Assembly: GCA_008704415.1 (NCBI GenBank)
Contig: VXIS01000150.1
Span: 1 to 64,000, forward strand
Origin: Sphaerosporella brunnea
Lineage: Eukaryota > Ascomycota > Pezizomycetes > Pezizales > Pyronemataceae
Length of the DNA: 64,000 nt
Reading direction: 5' to 3'
The stretch's first letter is position 1. Each line of letters opens with the position of its first letter. Shown here piece after piece: positions 49,532-61,284 of this stretch. Under the pieces are notes generated by a model. The model was given only the letters and a program-made list of their open reading frames with translations. It made no database searches and had not been told where the DNA came from. Made by a program: the position numbers and the translations under genes.

Positions 49532-50244
49532 TTATTTGGAGGAGGGGTAGAGGTCCTCGACAAGCTCGACACCCAGCTCTTGCCGCAGAGGCTCGAGCTC
49601 AGCAAGGTACTGCTCGTACTGCTGCTTGTTCTCGACTTTGGCCTTGATGCCTGCACGATGCAATTAGTCGCCTGAGGACCACCAAACATCTAGCGTGCGG
49701 GGAAGTACCCTCGAAGATTCTCACAGCGGTGGGGAAGTCATTGACGCGGCGGGCGGCGCGGAGAGCAGCGCTGATGACGGAGGTGGAGGGGACCAAGTCG
49801 TAGGCGAAAGCGTTGTTGAGGTTGCGCTGAAGCTCAAAGACGTCGGTGACAGCCTCAAACTCCTTCTCGTACCTGTGGGGGCTCGAATCAGCCAACTGCA
49901 TCTTCCACATCGCGATTGGTTGTTGGTGATGGTGATGTCGTCGGGCCGGCGGAGTTGTTGGTTGGTGCTAAGCCGTTAGGGTGCATCGTCACCCCACAAT
50001 TTCCATCTCTCCTCCTCTCGTGCGCTAACGATTCGCACCGCCAGAGAAAAGGGCGTGTTGATTGTGGGCCCCGGGTTCGGTAGTGTTTGTCTCCTTACCT
50101 GGCAGTGAACTCCTCGAAACTCTCCTCGTGGGACTCGGAGTAGTTGCGGACCGCGATCCTGGTGGGGAGGATTCTGGGCGCTACGACAGCCGAGGTGCGA
50201 AGCGCGGGGCGGGCGGCGACAGTAACGAGGCGGAGGAAAGCCAT
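49532..50244 (-). CDS. COX6: Cytochrome c oxidase subunit 6 (mammalian Va type)
   Basis: Exons 50099-50244, 49709-49872 and 49532-49650 give 142 residues. The first ~35 residues are Arg/Ala/Val-rich and acid-free, a mitochondrial presequence ending near NYSESHEE. The mature protein has FEEFTARYEKEFE, ELQRNLNNAFAYDLVPSTSVISAALRAARRVNDFPTAVRIFEG and QYLAELEPLRQELGVELVEDLYPSSK-type ending, the COX5A/COX6 domain. It is a small nuclear-encoded subunit of complex IV on the matrix side, important for assembly. As a heme-enzyme subunit it is a plausible CBC/HapX target, although I did not find a proven site. Confidence 0.94.
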
Positions 50245-50958
50245 TGATGCGGTTTGTTTGGGAGTACTGTGAGCGGAGTTGTGGGGTCTTGGGGGGAGTG
50301 GTTGGAGTGGACGGGGGAGTTGGTGACGAAACGGATGACGGTCGGGTTTGTGGATTTTTGCCGATAAGCGTTTGACCTTTGCCCGCTTCTTACTTCGCTC
50401 GCTGACTGCGGCTCGCGAAACTTACCCGGAACAGCTTGGGATGGGGGCTGCTCTTGCCAGCAGTATAAGTGAGACCATTTTCAAATCAACTCAGGGAAAA
50501 ATTGAAATTCTACGCTCGCCAGTCACGATACAGAGCCTACATTCACCAAGAAAAAGAACATTTTTATCGGCGAACCCAAACCTGCACCCAGAATCATCGG
50601 ATGAAATCGGACGTCTGCATAAAGCCATAAAACAACCCGTACAGCGTCTGCATCATTGTCATCCTGGTAAACATATCATGTATGCGTCCAAAACTGCAGG
50701 TCTAACCCCCCCTCCCCCCGCGTGAATCTATGTACAACACATGCGAAAGAAACCCCAGCCTCATCCACACCATTAACTCATCATAAAGCAAAGAAATATT
50801 AAGCCAGCAGTGGCAGACCACATGCAAAGTCAATGATAATACACAAAAGAAACAACGCAAAGCAAACCTACAGACGCCTGAGCAAACAAACGAAAGCCGA
50901 AAAATTATGAACTCGCATACGAAGCAATCCGTATGTGTGTCGAAGGTGTATGCACAAA
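50245..50958. other. Spacer between COX6 promoter and VPS54 3' end
   Basis: No gene supported. The part nearest VPS54 is AT-rich and probably its 3' UTR. Confidence 0.6.
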
Positions 50959-53900
50959 TCAAATTCCCAACATTCCATTCCCGCTGGGCCGCGGCGGTGG
51001 GCTTCCGATAATCAGTGGTGTCACCATCTTATTGCGAACAGCCTCCATGATGATCTCTCCGGTATTTCCATAGCCCTCCAGTCCGCCCAGCCTGGTCCGG
51101 AAGGTTTCCGCATCTCTGATCATCCTGTGTCGCATATGTCAGTACTTGTCTTCCGGAAACACTCTTGCAAAATGAGGGAAGTTCAAACCTGTTCTTTCCT
51201 TCATCGGTTCTAACCATGCCCTCGCTGAACCCTTCAACCAGCTTCGCCGCATAGTCCCTAAACACCGGCCCCATAATAGCAGCCACCTGCGAGATTGGCA
51301 GGTGTTTATTGAGCACCTTGTATAACACTCCGGTTTCGCGGCACAAGATGTCCATATAGTACCGCCCCTCCTCGCCGACCCATTGCTCATCCCAGTTGGC
51401 TTTCTTCATTGTAGAAACGTGCGAACGTGCACGGTCGGACATGATGCTGATGAGCTTTCCATGGATCTCATCCTGGTACTCCTGTGTGGTGCGTTTGAGC
51501 TTGTCGAAGTCGGCGGTCAGGTTAGGAGATGATGATTGTCGTCGTAGGGTCTCGCGAATGTACGGGATAATAGTGGCAATTATTGAAAGCGCCTGTGAGG
51601 CCATTGCAAGATGCTTCGTTGTGATGGACTTCAGGCCAGCAGAGCGGGTAGCACCAGCCCCGAGGATGAGTTGGAAAGTTCGGGAGTTGAAGAGCTGGTT
51701 CGGCGTTAAACGGTTTCCACAAAGTACCGGGACCTGATCTTACCTGTAGGAACTGAAGAATATTGGTTCCCAATTCCTGTGTCACACCAGGAATGTTTAT
51801 CGCCAATCGCAGGTATGCTTCAACCTCTGTCAACACCAACAATCCCGATTCCGGCAGGATAAACTTTTGGCCGTCAACAACTGCATGTGTAAGTTTCTTC
51901 TGGGCATCATCTGCTGGCGCCGGCGGCGCGCTATTGGTGCCGTTAGTGGTGGCCTCATCCGATTCTGAAGGCGGAGGAGGGAGCTTAATGGTCTCGCCGT
52001 TCTCACGGGCCCGGATCTCCCACAGTCTGCCAATTTCAACCCACTCCTCCGGATCACGAGTGGCCGCCTTGAGAATCCTGTTCACACCATTTTGTCTCTC
52101 CGCTTCAAACTCTTTGGCAGCCCATTTGTCCTTCTCCAGGCCCTCGACAAGGGTGCGTATCTTCTCTTCTTGATAGACGTTGAGGAACTCCCGAATCTGG
52201 TTACTAACTGCGGTGTGCAGTCCTGAGCCAACGCGCACTGAGACCGCTTCGCATTCTTGAATGAATAATCTGTTCAGAGTGTAGTATCGAATGAACATGT
52301 CGGAAGGATACCGTGCCACTTGTTCCGTGCGGACCTTCACCACCTTGGTGATGTTTGATTGTGCGATTTCCACGGCGCTGGAGATGAGGTCGGAGATATC
52401 CATTGATATTGTCGGATCACTTTCACTGCGGCTTCGCGTGATGTCGCCGTTTATGAAGCCGTTCTGTTCCAACCGTGGAGACAACATTCCGCCTACACCC
52501 GTTTCTCCCATCTGCATCGTGACATCTAGGAGCATCTTTTGCTGTGCACCCAATCGGCGAATAAGTTCTGATGTCCCCGTGTAGATCTTCACTAGAAGAT
52601 CCTCAGCATCCGCGGGACCCAAGGCACGGAGAGCACGTGTCAACGACTGGCTCTTATCCGCCGAAGAGCGCCGAGCCCCTCCTGACTTCGATATCCGAGA
52701 CATATGCGATATATTGGAAGCCACGCTGTCTGCATCGCCTTCGCTGGGTAAATTCCGGCGGATCAAGTTTTTGGCCTCCTTGATGACTGCGTCACGGTAG
52801 GCTTGCACGGCCTCGTTGACGTGGTTTGCTTTTTGGAGCCCATCGAGATGTTTCATGAGAAGAGTGCGTAGACTCTCAGAAAGTATGGTGTATTCTGGGG
52901 GAAGACTGCTTGAGCGCAGAGGCGGGTAGAAGTTGTTTTGCTGCATGTTGGACAGAAAACGTTGGTATTGCTCTCGCTGGAAGCTCTGTCCAAACCGGCG
53001 GAGAGTTTCGGAGGAGGGCACTCTTTCGATGTGATGTCGCAGATCATCGAGTAGGCATTGGACAAAGTGAGCCTCGTATGCCTTGCCTATTCTGAACCTG
53101 AGATGGTTCAAATCCGAGGTGACAGCTTCTAGAGATCGAACACCCCGAAGATCTATGAGACCTTCGCCTTCTCCGGCAAGCAAACGTTCCGTCTCAAAAA
53201 TGGTATCGAGTGCGACATCGATTTCGTGGTGTTCAAGAGACTTTTCCGCCTTTTGCACACTCAGTGTCACCCGCTCTATCTGTTTTACTGCCCTTTCAAG
53301 CTTTGCGACATTGTTTCGTCGCCGCCGCAGGCGCACAATTTCAAGACCTTTTACCGCTTGTTCTTCGTCCAGTTGCACCAGCTCTTTCCGAAGGGCCTGG
53401 ATCTTTTGAACGCTTGTTGTAGCCTCGGAATGGAGCTCCCGCAGATCGCCCAACGCCGCAAAGAATGAGGAGCTCGCAGTTGATATCGACGATATCAAAT
53501 GTACTTCTACAGTGTCCATGTACCATGACAGCTTCTCTTGTAGTATTGCATTTGTAGCCAGCGCCTTTCTTTGTGATTGATGCTCTGACACCTCTGGACC
53601 GTTCTCCTTTCCCGGAGCTGTAGGCCTTAGGACCTCTGAGCGCTCACTGACAACATCGAATGTCCGTGGGTTCTCGAGACGAAAGTTCTCGTCAAAGTAG
53701 ACTTGTGGGACGGATTGTAAAGGTGCAACTGGAAGGCTGGCCCTTCGACCCCGCCGCTTCCCAGACATGATCGAAGCGTTGTCGTCGCCGATGACGGTCT
53801 GTTCCGCTATACTGGGTGCCGGTGACAACGCACCCTCGGTCGTTTTAGAGAGCCGCAGATGCTCTTCCAGACCTTGGTCCTTTGCACGCTGATAGCGATC

Positions 53901-54405
53901 ATACTCAGGGGCGATTGAAAGGTAGGATGCGAAAGCACTAGGCTTGACCTTAGGAATCTGGGAGAGCGTGACGGGAGGAATTTCGCCGGGCCGTGGTCGT
54001 GCAGCCCCAGCCGCTCGTGGGCCATTGGCTTCAACAAGTGTAGAAATAGCTACAGGCCAGTTAACCTCTCTTCAGATCTGTAGCGCTGAAGAAACCGCTT
54101 TCGGCTTGTAGCTCCTCCGCAGCTGAGAGAAACCCACCAGTCGAGTTGGGGAACCCTCCCGCCAAATTAGACCCCCCTCCGGCACCCCCGAACTCCTTTG
54201 AGGTTCGCCAATCGAGCGCTGTGCCAACCGAAGATGTGAGAGAAAACACCGAACTCGCAGTGGAAGCCCTTCGTGGCTTGCCGGGATGAGCGCTGCCAGA
54301 TCTAGGTGGGTGGACGGAGCTCAACTCTGTGGCCGACGCGGTTGGAGAGAGGATCGGCGATAGGCGGGCGGAGGAATCAATTGATGGTCGTGAAGGAGAC
54401 GCCAT
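50959..54405 (-). CDS. VPS54: GARP complex subunit Vps54
   Basis: Exons 54066-54405, 51744-54013 (or 54028), 51189-51694 and 50959-51124 give about 1093 residues. After a Ser-rich N terminus, the conserved core starts near VYFDENFRLENPRTFDVV and LQEKLSWYMDTVEVHLISSIS. A coiled coil follows (ALRKELVQLDEEQAVKG...), then the C-terminal Vps54 domain (VTQELGTNILQFLQ|LFNSRTFQLILGAGA, SQALSIIATIIPYIRETL, NKHLPISQVAAIMGPVF). GARP tethers endosome-derived vesicles at the trans-Golgi. The first intron is uncertain: the clear donor at 54065 pairs with AG at 54014 (52 nt) or 54029 (37 nt); both keep frame. The gene is divergent from MCM5. Confidence 0.88.
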
Positions 54406-54811
54406 AGATGGTTTACCTAGCCGAGCAACACGGAAGAGGGAAGAGAAGAGCGTCGGAGGACTTGAGGATGTTGTCGGCCGGCGGGAATGGGCTACAGCGG
54501 ATTGGTGATATTTGTTTTTTTCTTTTGGCAGAAGGTATGCGTTGCCTTTGCTTCAGCTTTAGACCAGCATCACCAAGAACGTGACTTTGGGGAGCTCCTC
54601 GGGTGATCGATCGTGATTGCGGCTCCAAGAGTAAGGGTTCAGTGAATGCTTACCTTTTCGGTACGCGTTAATGTGTTTTCGCAGCAGCGCGTTTTCCTGG
54701 CCCGTCCATATCCACCATCACCCGTTTCACCCATTTTCTTCAACCACGATCCTTCACGATACCCTCATTCCTCCGCCACCTTTCGCAATCATTTAATATA
54801 ATAAAGTTGCC
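54406..54811. promoter_or_regulatory. Divergent VPS54/MCM5 promoter
   Basis: 406 bp between start codons. An ACGCGT MluI cell-cycle-box hexamer sits at 54663-54668, about 144 bp before the MCM5 ATG, which would fit MBF control of S-phase genes. One hexamer is weak evidence by itself. Confidence 0.4.
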
Positions 54812-57186
54812 ATGGATCGTGCTCAGATCTTTACTGTGGACTCTGGTCTGCCAAAGGACGACAACCAGGCCGAAGACCAGCCTGGGGAGATTTTGAAGGC
54901 ATTTCGATCTTTCGTTCTGGAATTTCGACTGGACAACAACTTCATATACCGGTACGCGCGTCTCCACAGCGCCAGGCTGTTTCTATCTGGCTACAGCCGT
55001 AGAGCGGCTGGAAATTGCTATTGTTTACACTGTTTACCTCTACTAATTGTGCCACCGTAGAGACGCACTGCGGACAAACATCCTCATCAAACAGTACAAG
55101 CTCGACGTGGATATTGCGCATTTGATCTCCTTCAACGAAGAACTAGCACACAAGCTCGCAAATGAGCCGACTGAGATTCTCCCCATCGTATATTCCCCCT
55201 TGGCGCTTGATGTGATGATCGTAAACTCATCCAGCAATAGTTCGAGACTGCCATGCGAGACTGCGGAAGGCGCATGTTCCTTGCTGGAGGAGACCCAAAT
55301 GCACCATTTCCCGAATGTCAAGTCATTCTCCACTCCAACACCAACCTGATTTCTATCCGTGATTTGGATGCGTCGCACATTTCGAAGCTTGTGCGAATTC
55401 CCGGAATCGTGATCGGTGCATCTACTATGTCTTCGAAGGCGATCGAATTGCAGCTTATGTGCCGGAACTGCCAATCCGTGAAGAGGATAGCGGTACAGGG
55501 TGGTTTTGCTGGTGTTTCGCTGCCGCGTGTTTGCGACAGACAAACGATGCCGGGAGAGGACGCGGAGAGGTGTCCATTGGATCCCTACTTTGTGGTTCAC
55601 GAGAAGTCCACCTTCATCGACCAGCAGGTTCTCAAGCTTCAGGAGGCACCCGATATGGTACCGGTTGGTGAGCTGCCACGGCATATTCTGGTCAGCGCGG
55701 ACCGATATCTCACCAACAAAGTCGTGCCTGGTTCGCGCTGCACGGTTATGGGTATTTTTTCCATTTACCAGTCTAAGGGTAGCAAGGGACCCGCCGCAGC
55801 GGTTGCAATCAGAAACCCTTACATTCGGCTTGTCGGAATCCAGGCAGACGTTGATCATACGGCCAAGGGCTCTGCAATATTTTCTGAAGAGGAGGAGCAA
55901 GAATTCCTGGAGCTCTCCCGGAAACCGAATCTATATGAGATGATTGTGAACTCGATCGCACCATCTATCTACGGAAACGTGGACATAAAGAAGGCCATTG
56001 CCTGTCTTCTCTTTGGCGGTTCCAAAAAGATTCTTCCTGATGGCATGCGGTTGCGTGGTGACATTAACGTGCTTCTTCTCGGTGATCCCGGTACCGCAAA
56101 ATCGCAGTTGCTTAAGTTCGTGGAGAAAATCGCACCAATTGCCATCTACACTTCCGGAAAGGGTTCCTCCGCCGCCGGTTTGACGGCGTCCGTCCAGCGC
56201 GATAGCCAGTCACGAGAGTTCTACTTGGAGGGTGGTGCAATGGTGCTAGCAGACGGCGGTGTGGTGTGTATTGATGAGTTCGACAAGATGCGAGACGAGG
56301 ACCGTGTAGCGATCCACGAAGCAATGGAGCAGCAAACAATCTCGATTGCCAAAGCCGGTATTACTACAATTCTGAACGCGCGCTCGTCGGTGCTTGCTGC
56401 GGCCAACCCTATCTTTGGAAGATACGATGACATGAAGAGTCCTGGTGAGAACATCGATTTCCAGACAACTATCTTGTCCCGTTTCGACATGATCTTCATC
56501 GTCAAGGACGACCACAACCCCGGCCGCGACGAGACGATCGCGAAACACGTCATGAACCTGCACATGAACCGTATTATCGAAAAGGACGAGGTTGTCGGTG
56601 AGATCCCAATGGACAAGCTAAAGCGCTACATCACCTACTGCAAGACGTAATTTCCCCTGTTCTTACATTTTATCTCGGCTCGCTAACATTCCACAGCCGC
56701 TGCGCCCCAAAACTCTCTACTGAAGCCGCCGAGAAACTATCCAGTCACTTCGTGCAGATCCGCAAGCGTGTGCACGAGTTGGAATCCTCAGCCAACGAGC
56801 GCAGCAGCATCCCCATCACCGTGCGTCAGCTCGAGGCTATCATCCGTATCACAGAGTCTCTGGCCAAACTCTCGCTCTCCCCCGTTGCAACCGAAGAGCA
56901 TGTGGATGAAGCCATCCGATTGTTCCTTGCGTCAACCATGGACGCCGTCGGACAGGGCCAAGGAATGAGTAAAGAGCTCAACGACGAGGTAGGCAAGATT
57001 GAGGCGGAGCTGAGAAGGCGGTTGCCGATTGGTTGGAGCACAAGCTATTCCACACTGAAGCGCGAGCTTTGCGGGAACCGCGGCTATAGTGATGCTGCCC
57101 TAAATAGGGCGCTCATGATTTTGGTAAAGAGGGACACGATTCAGATGAGGAACGGCGGTGCGAATGTATACCGCAGCGGTGTATGA
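54812..57186 (+). CDS. MCM5: DNA replication licensing factor Mcm5
   Basis: Exons 54812-54951, 55061-55187, 55241-56646 and 56697-57186 give 720 residues. The N terminus ([30 protein letters not shown]) is diagnostic for Mcm5 among MCM2-7. The zinc-binding Cys residues lie from about residue 163 (CRNC) to CPLD. The AAA+ motor has Walker A GDPGTAKS (about 370), Walker [10 protein letters not shown] (about 432) and the arginine-finger segment SRFDM (about 502). The C-terminal winged helix is in the last exon. Intron 2 follows ILPI and restores FETAMRDC in frame. Mcm5 is part of the replicative MCM2-7 helicase ring, at the Mcm2-Mcm5 gate. Confidence 0.96.
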
Positions 57187-57885
57187 GGGGACAAGGGGAT
57201 TCTTCACTTCAATATCTTGGGTTACGTATAGGGCGTTTGCTTTTGTTCTGGCTTTTTGGGTGACGAAAATGACGGGGGAAATACCATGTGATTATGATAC
57301 CGACGTGTTGGAAGGAAGGAATGGATTGATTCCATGAAAAGAGCGATATCACCTGTCATGTATTTGTATACAATTAACCTCCTGAGATGGCTCGCTCTCC
57401 GTCGTTATGGTTCGACCGAGTGATTTACAGTGAAGCGCTGGAGTCCACAGCAAAAGACCCTCACCATAAAGGAAAGATTTTTGCAGGCTGAAAATCCGAG
57501 ATACAAACATCGACGCTATCATTCCCTATGCTCGCTCGGCATGACGTTGAATACCCCAACTGATGATTTAGAGTTCGAATCCTTTTCTGACAATATTAAC
57601 GTATCGTCCCTGTCTTAAGCAACGCGGGCCGGAGGGGTGGGGGTGGTAAGGTTGCGGGTGTCGAGGGTTTTCTCTTGGTGGGATTGGACGTCGCGGTCAC
57701 AATTTGGGTTTGTATAGTACACAACTTTGATGATGATCAAAAGGCGGGGCGCGGGTACTTGGTGAGCGGCATGCGCAATGGAACCCGGCATTTCACCGTC
57801 CTGAGCAGGCTCCCCGGAACGGTCCAAAAATGGTAGAAACACCGGAAGATACGGCGCGATGCCCCTCACCCGGTGCCGGCCTACC
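57187..57885. other. MCM5 3' flank, no supported gene
   Basis: Short frames on both strands lack family similarity. A tRNA-like word (GTTCGAATCC) near 57574 lacks a paired stem. Confidence 0.55.
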
Positions 57886-58208
57886 AATAGAAAGAAGATC
57901 GAGATCCTGAGCTATTTGGATAACCCCGAGGGAGTTTACTATGGGCGATGGACGAATCGAGACCCGAAAGCCCACCACCAGGGAGGCTTGCAAAATTTTA
58001 CCGAGTTAATGCCTCTCAGGTAAGCCGTTGGCGCAAGCAGGAGGACCGAATTCTTGAAGCTTTAGGAGACCGAAGGACGATTAAGCGCTACAAAGAGGGC
58101 AAATGGCCGAAGATGGAGCAAGATCTCTATGAAGAGTTCATGGAACATCGTCAAAAGGGAAAAATCATCCGGCACTGTAGTGGTTCTGCTGCTGTAAATA
58201 AAAATTAG
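57886..58208 (+). pseudogene. Relic of a pogo/Tc1-type transposase N-terminal region
   Basis: Helix-turn-helix-like fragments occur in three different frames in order: RKKIEILSYLDNPEG (from 57886), RKPTTREACKIL (from about 57962), and LAKFYRVNASQVSRWRKQEDRILEAL, then KWPKMEQDLYEEFMEHRQKGK (frame of 57948-58208). This order and the KWPxxExxLYxxFxExRxKG pattern fit the Psq/CENP-B-like DNA-binding part of fungal pogo-type transposases. The frame changes show decay, and the catalytic DDE part is absent: the last frame stops after IIRHCSGSAAVNKN. The remaining 86-codon frame might still be expressed, but I see no reason to expect a working protein. A hairpin MITE lies 215 bp downstream. Confidence 0.55.
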
Positions 58209-58779
58209 ATACAGCATCGCCCGCGCGCGAATCTTTAGAAACTAACTTTTTGATAGCTTGGCAACACCCCTCCGGCCCACGTTGCTCAGGACAGGGACGA
58301 TACGGTAGCTTTCGGTTTCTTTATTCAGATTTCTTCGGCCTGGATCATCGCTCATATATCTTGGTTGCTTTTTCGGTTTTTGTTTCCTAGTCCGCTGGTC
58401 AATTTTCCTTTGTATTGGTCTACCGTAAAAACTCGAGAGTAAGGGAATGGGCTACGTCACTGGCTAAGTCACTGCGCCATGTGGCAAAGTCACTAAGCCT
58501 ACATGGCGCAGTGACTTAGCCCATTCCCTTACTCTCGAGTTTTTACGGCACTACACTGGGTTGTCATTTCTAGGAGTCAACGAAGGTTTTGTGTCACTGT
58601 TCCAAAAGGGCGAAGTTGTATCAACAGCTCCTGTGATTCTTCATTAACTTCACCGAAGGTCTTGATCGTCAACAGTGTATGTATAGCCAATAACTTGAAA
58701 CTACAGGTCGAGCGGTAGGATATTTTATGCACGGGGTGGCGGATCACCCTCAAAGCACCTAGTTTCGGCGCTGTCATTG
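58209..58779. other. Spacer holding a hairpin MITE
   Basis: Between the transposase relic and the 3' end of the DUF7580 gene. Apart from the element at 58423-58548, no feature was recognised. Confidence 0.6.
58423..58548. mobile_element. Hairpin MITE (126 bp)
   Basis: Near-perfect foldback: 32-base arms starting CCGTAAAAACTCGAGAGTAA and closing with the reverse complement; the pairing continues inward (CTAAGTCACTGCGCCATGT) after a 12-base insertion in the left arm. The loop is about 18 bases and includes GGCAAAGTCACT. Flanks are TA on the left (58421-58422) and CA on the right (58549-58550), a TA duplication with one change. It shares the CCGTA/CCRTA ends and the AGTGACTT / GCGCAGTGACTT words with the element at 2138-2245. 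Confidence 0.85.
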
Positions 58780-60513
58780 CTACGCCGAAAACTCCAGTAA
58801 ACATCTCCTCAGCTCGCACTCAACCTTTTCATAAAAGGCCCTCTGCAACCTCGCCGGGGTGAGATCGCCCTCATCGATAGCAAAGCTGCAATAGAAGCAC
58901 CTTCTAACAACCATAGCATAACGTCTGCTCATAACCTGGCCGATCGACTCGGCCAGCTCCTTGGCGCCCGCATACTCGCGCGCATGGTTCCATTCGCGCT
59001 CGTCGCCGTCGCCCTCGGCACACAGCGTGCGCAGCGTGGCGCCGTATCCGATTTCGATCAGCGCTATGGCGAGGGAATAGAGTTGCTCGTTTTTTGCCAG
59101 GCAGGTTCCGGCGGAGGATTCGGTGGAGGAGGATTTGGAGCCGTCGAAATGAACCGAGAGGTGGGGAAGGTCGAAGTTGTTTGGTGGGGAGCGGTCGGAT
59201 AGGAAGTAAATGTCGGCGCAGCGCCAATTCTGACGGAACCAGCTGGAGGCGAAGCCGAAGCGGAGCAGAGAGGCTGAGAGGATCCAGGCCAGCCTGTAGC
59301 GCCGTGTTGGCGGCAGGATCGAGCGTACCCGTGACAGTGGCGCTTGCTCAAAGACTCGCGGGAGCGAGATCCGCGTTATGCTCGGCTTTTGGGACTCGGT
59401 GTAGATGTGCCGGTGCGCATCTTGACTGGGGAGCGCGCCAAGATAGGACGGGGTGCTGGAGGCGCGACGGAGGCTCGAACATAGGTCTGTTAGGGCCGTT
59501 GGGGAGCTAGCGAATTGGAGCTTCTTTTTTACGGGTTTGCTGGTGGGCGAGGTGGGGGTATATGGTGGGGGTGGAGTCACGGTGCCCGCTTCTTTGCGGA
59601 TGGCGATGCAAGTGCAAGCTTCTTCGTTGATTGCACCGGTGGTTAGGACAAGCTTGAAGTGGTTGGATTCTGGACTGTGCGGTTTTTCGGACTCGTGTTG
59701 TTGTAGTTGGAAGTAGGTGCGGTGGCAGGAACAGCTGGCTATCGATGCGATTGCTGTGTAGACTTTTTTGCTGGCTTTTTGTACTTCCAGAACTTGCTGG
59801 AGTAGGTCGACATCAGGCTGAGATTCTGATGCTGCGGGGGTGTTTCTGAGCTCTCTGTCGCTGCCGCGGTATCGCCGCTTTTGGGCCGCTTCTCGTTGTT
59901 TACCTGAGCCGTTAGATATATCTAGAGCTTGGTCTAGCGGACGGCCCGAGAGCTTACGGAGATTCAGCAGGTCTAAGATCTGTGCCCTCAATATCGCCAG
60001 CAAAGCGTCCAGATTTGGTAGCTCTGAAGGCCGCTGTAGTTTCTTGTACAATCCCTTTGCATGTTTCAACGTGCCCTACTCCGGCCGTCAGCTGCGCCGT
60101 TCACCCCCGGCCACCACACCGCGCGCACCCACCAGCTTCCCCCCATCCTCGACAGTAACCTTTTCCACCTCCTTGTCCAACTGCAGCACGGTTTCCCTTA
60201 TGATCTCAAACGGCAATAAACTCTGGCCAAAGAAGTCTCCCATCTCTTGGGCCAGTTCTCGGTCTCTCCAGTTTGGATGCGATTGATCCGAGAGCATGGA
60301 GCGGATCAGGGCTTCGTCCAGTGCGGGCCCAAACAAGAGGATGCATTCGTTGTCGAATAGCTTTTTTTGCAGCGTTATTTGCGCGTTCAGACTTCGCAGC
60401 TTTTTGGGGAAGGACTTTGTGGCCGAGATACGGTCGCTGAGCGCTTGCACTGCCTGGTATGCGGGCACGACCAACCCGGCGATGCCGAAGAACATGGAGA
60501 CCGGGTCCGTCAT
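58780..60513 (-). CDS. DUF7580-type fungal protein, degenerate kinase-like C-terminal half
   Basis: Exons 60133-60513 and 58780-60075 give 558 residues; the 57-nt intron with GCTGAC branch site removes an early stop. The N-terminal helical part (FFGIAGLVVPAYQAVQALSDRI) resembles the N-terminal domains of fungal signalling/STAND-like proteins. The centre has a KKVYTAIASIASCSCHRTYFQLQ segment. The C-terminal half (YRLAWILSASLLRFGFASSWFRQNWRCADIYFLSD, NEQLYSLAIALIEIGYGATL, RYAMVVRRCFYCSFAID) follows the pattern of the DUF7580 family, laid out like a kinase C-lobe but with no HRD or DFG motif. Such proteins are abundant and fast-evolving in Pezizomycotina; the function is unknown. Confidence 0.75.
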
Positions 60514-61284
60514 CGCTGTTTTAATTAGGTGCGCAGGGCTGGGTGTTGGGGAACAGCTTGTTGGTGGTGGTGATGCGGATACTCGGGTTAACTTATGAGT
60601 CTTTCTGTCTCAGCAGCGGCGTTTTGCTTTGCGTGGCTGTGGTGATGCCTGGGTGCCTATTTAGGAGCCAGGGCTGTGTATGCCGTTGGGATTATTACTA
60701 TACCTGGTTGGCGAAGATGCATGATGAACTGCATCTCTCCGAGCAAAGTGCCTACGCCCGTCCATTTACTAGACGTACCCGCAAAATGCTAATGTAACCA
60801 GGTCTAACTCGGCCGCAACAAAAATTTCACCAAACTCGACGGAAAGTGGTCAGAAGGGTGCCGTTGGAGGAAAACCTCTGCGGACGAGGAAGGGTCAGGT
60901 AGGGTGGGGGTTTTTGGGGGGAGGGTAACAGGTATGGGATGGTACGGGTTAGAGGGAAGCTAGGGTGGTTGTGGTCACCCAGTTTGGATTACTTCATCAA
61001 AAAAAATAAAAATGATATGTTTGCAGGCACGCTGTGTGGGCGAGACTTGATCTGGCGGTTTGAACCTCAATCGAGCTCAATGGTCTCTCCTTCGGGCAGG
61101 TTTCAGCCATCTGCCGCAGTTGCATTCTTTGGTTGGAGTAAATGCCGGCCGAGCTACATATCCAACGTTTCCACACGGCCCGCTCTTCGCAGAAGCAGAT
61201 CTTTCACGCGGCTTGGCAATATGACCGACCCCTCCATACCCCGCCGTTTTTTCCTCGTCCACCTTCAATTGACCACTCTCAACA
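60514..61284. other. Promoter side of LYS9
   Basis: 771 bp between the divergent starts of the DUF7580 gene and LYS9. No gene or clear motif was accepted. Confidence 0.6.

Noticed and set aside
57540..57600. tRNA-like GTTCGAATCC word
   Set aside because: The flanking bases do not form a T-stem, and no D-arm or acceptor stem is visible upstream.
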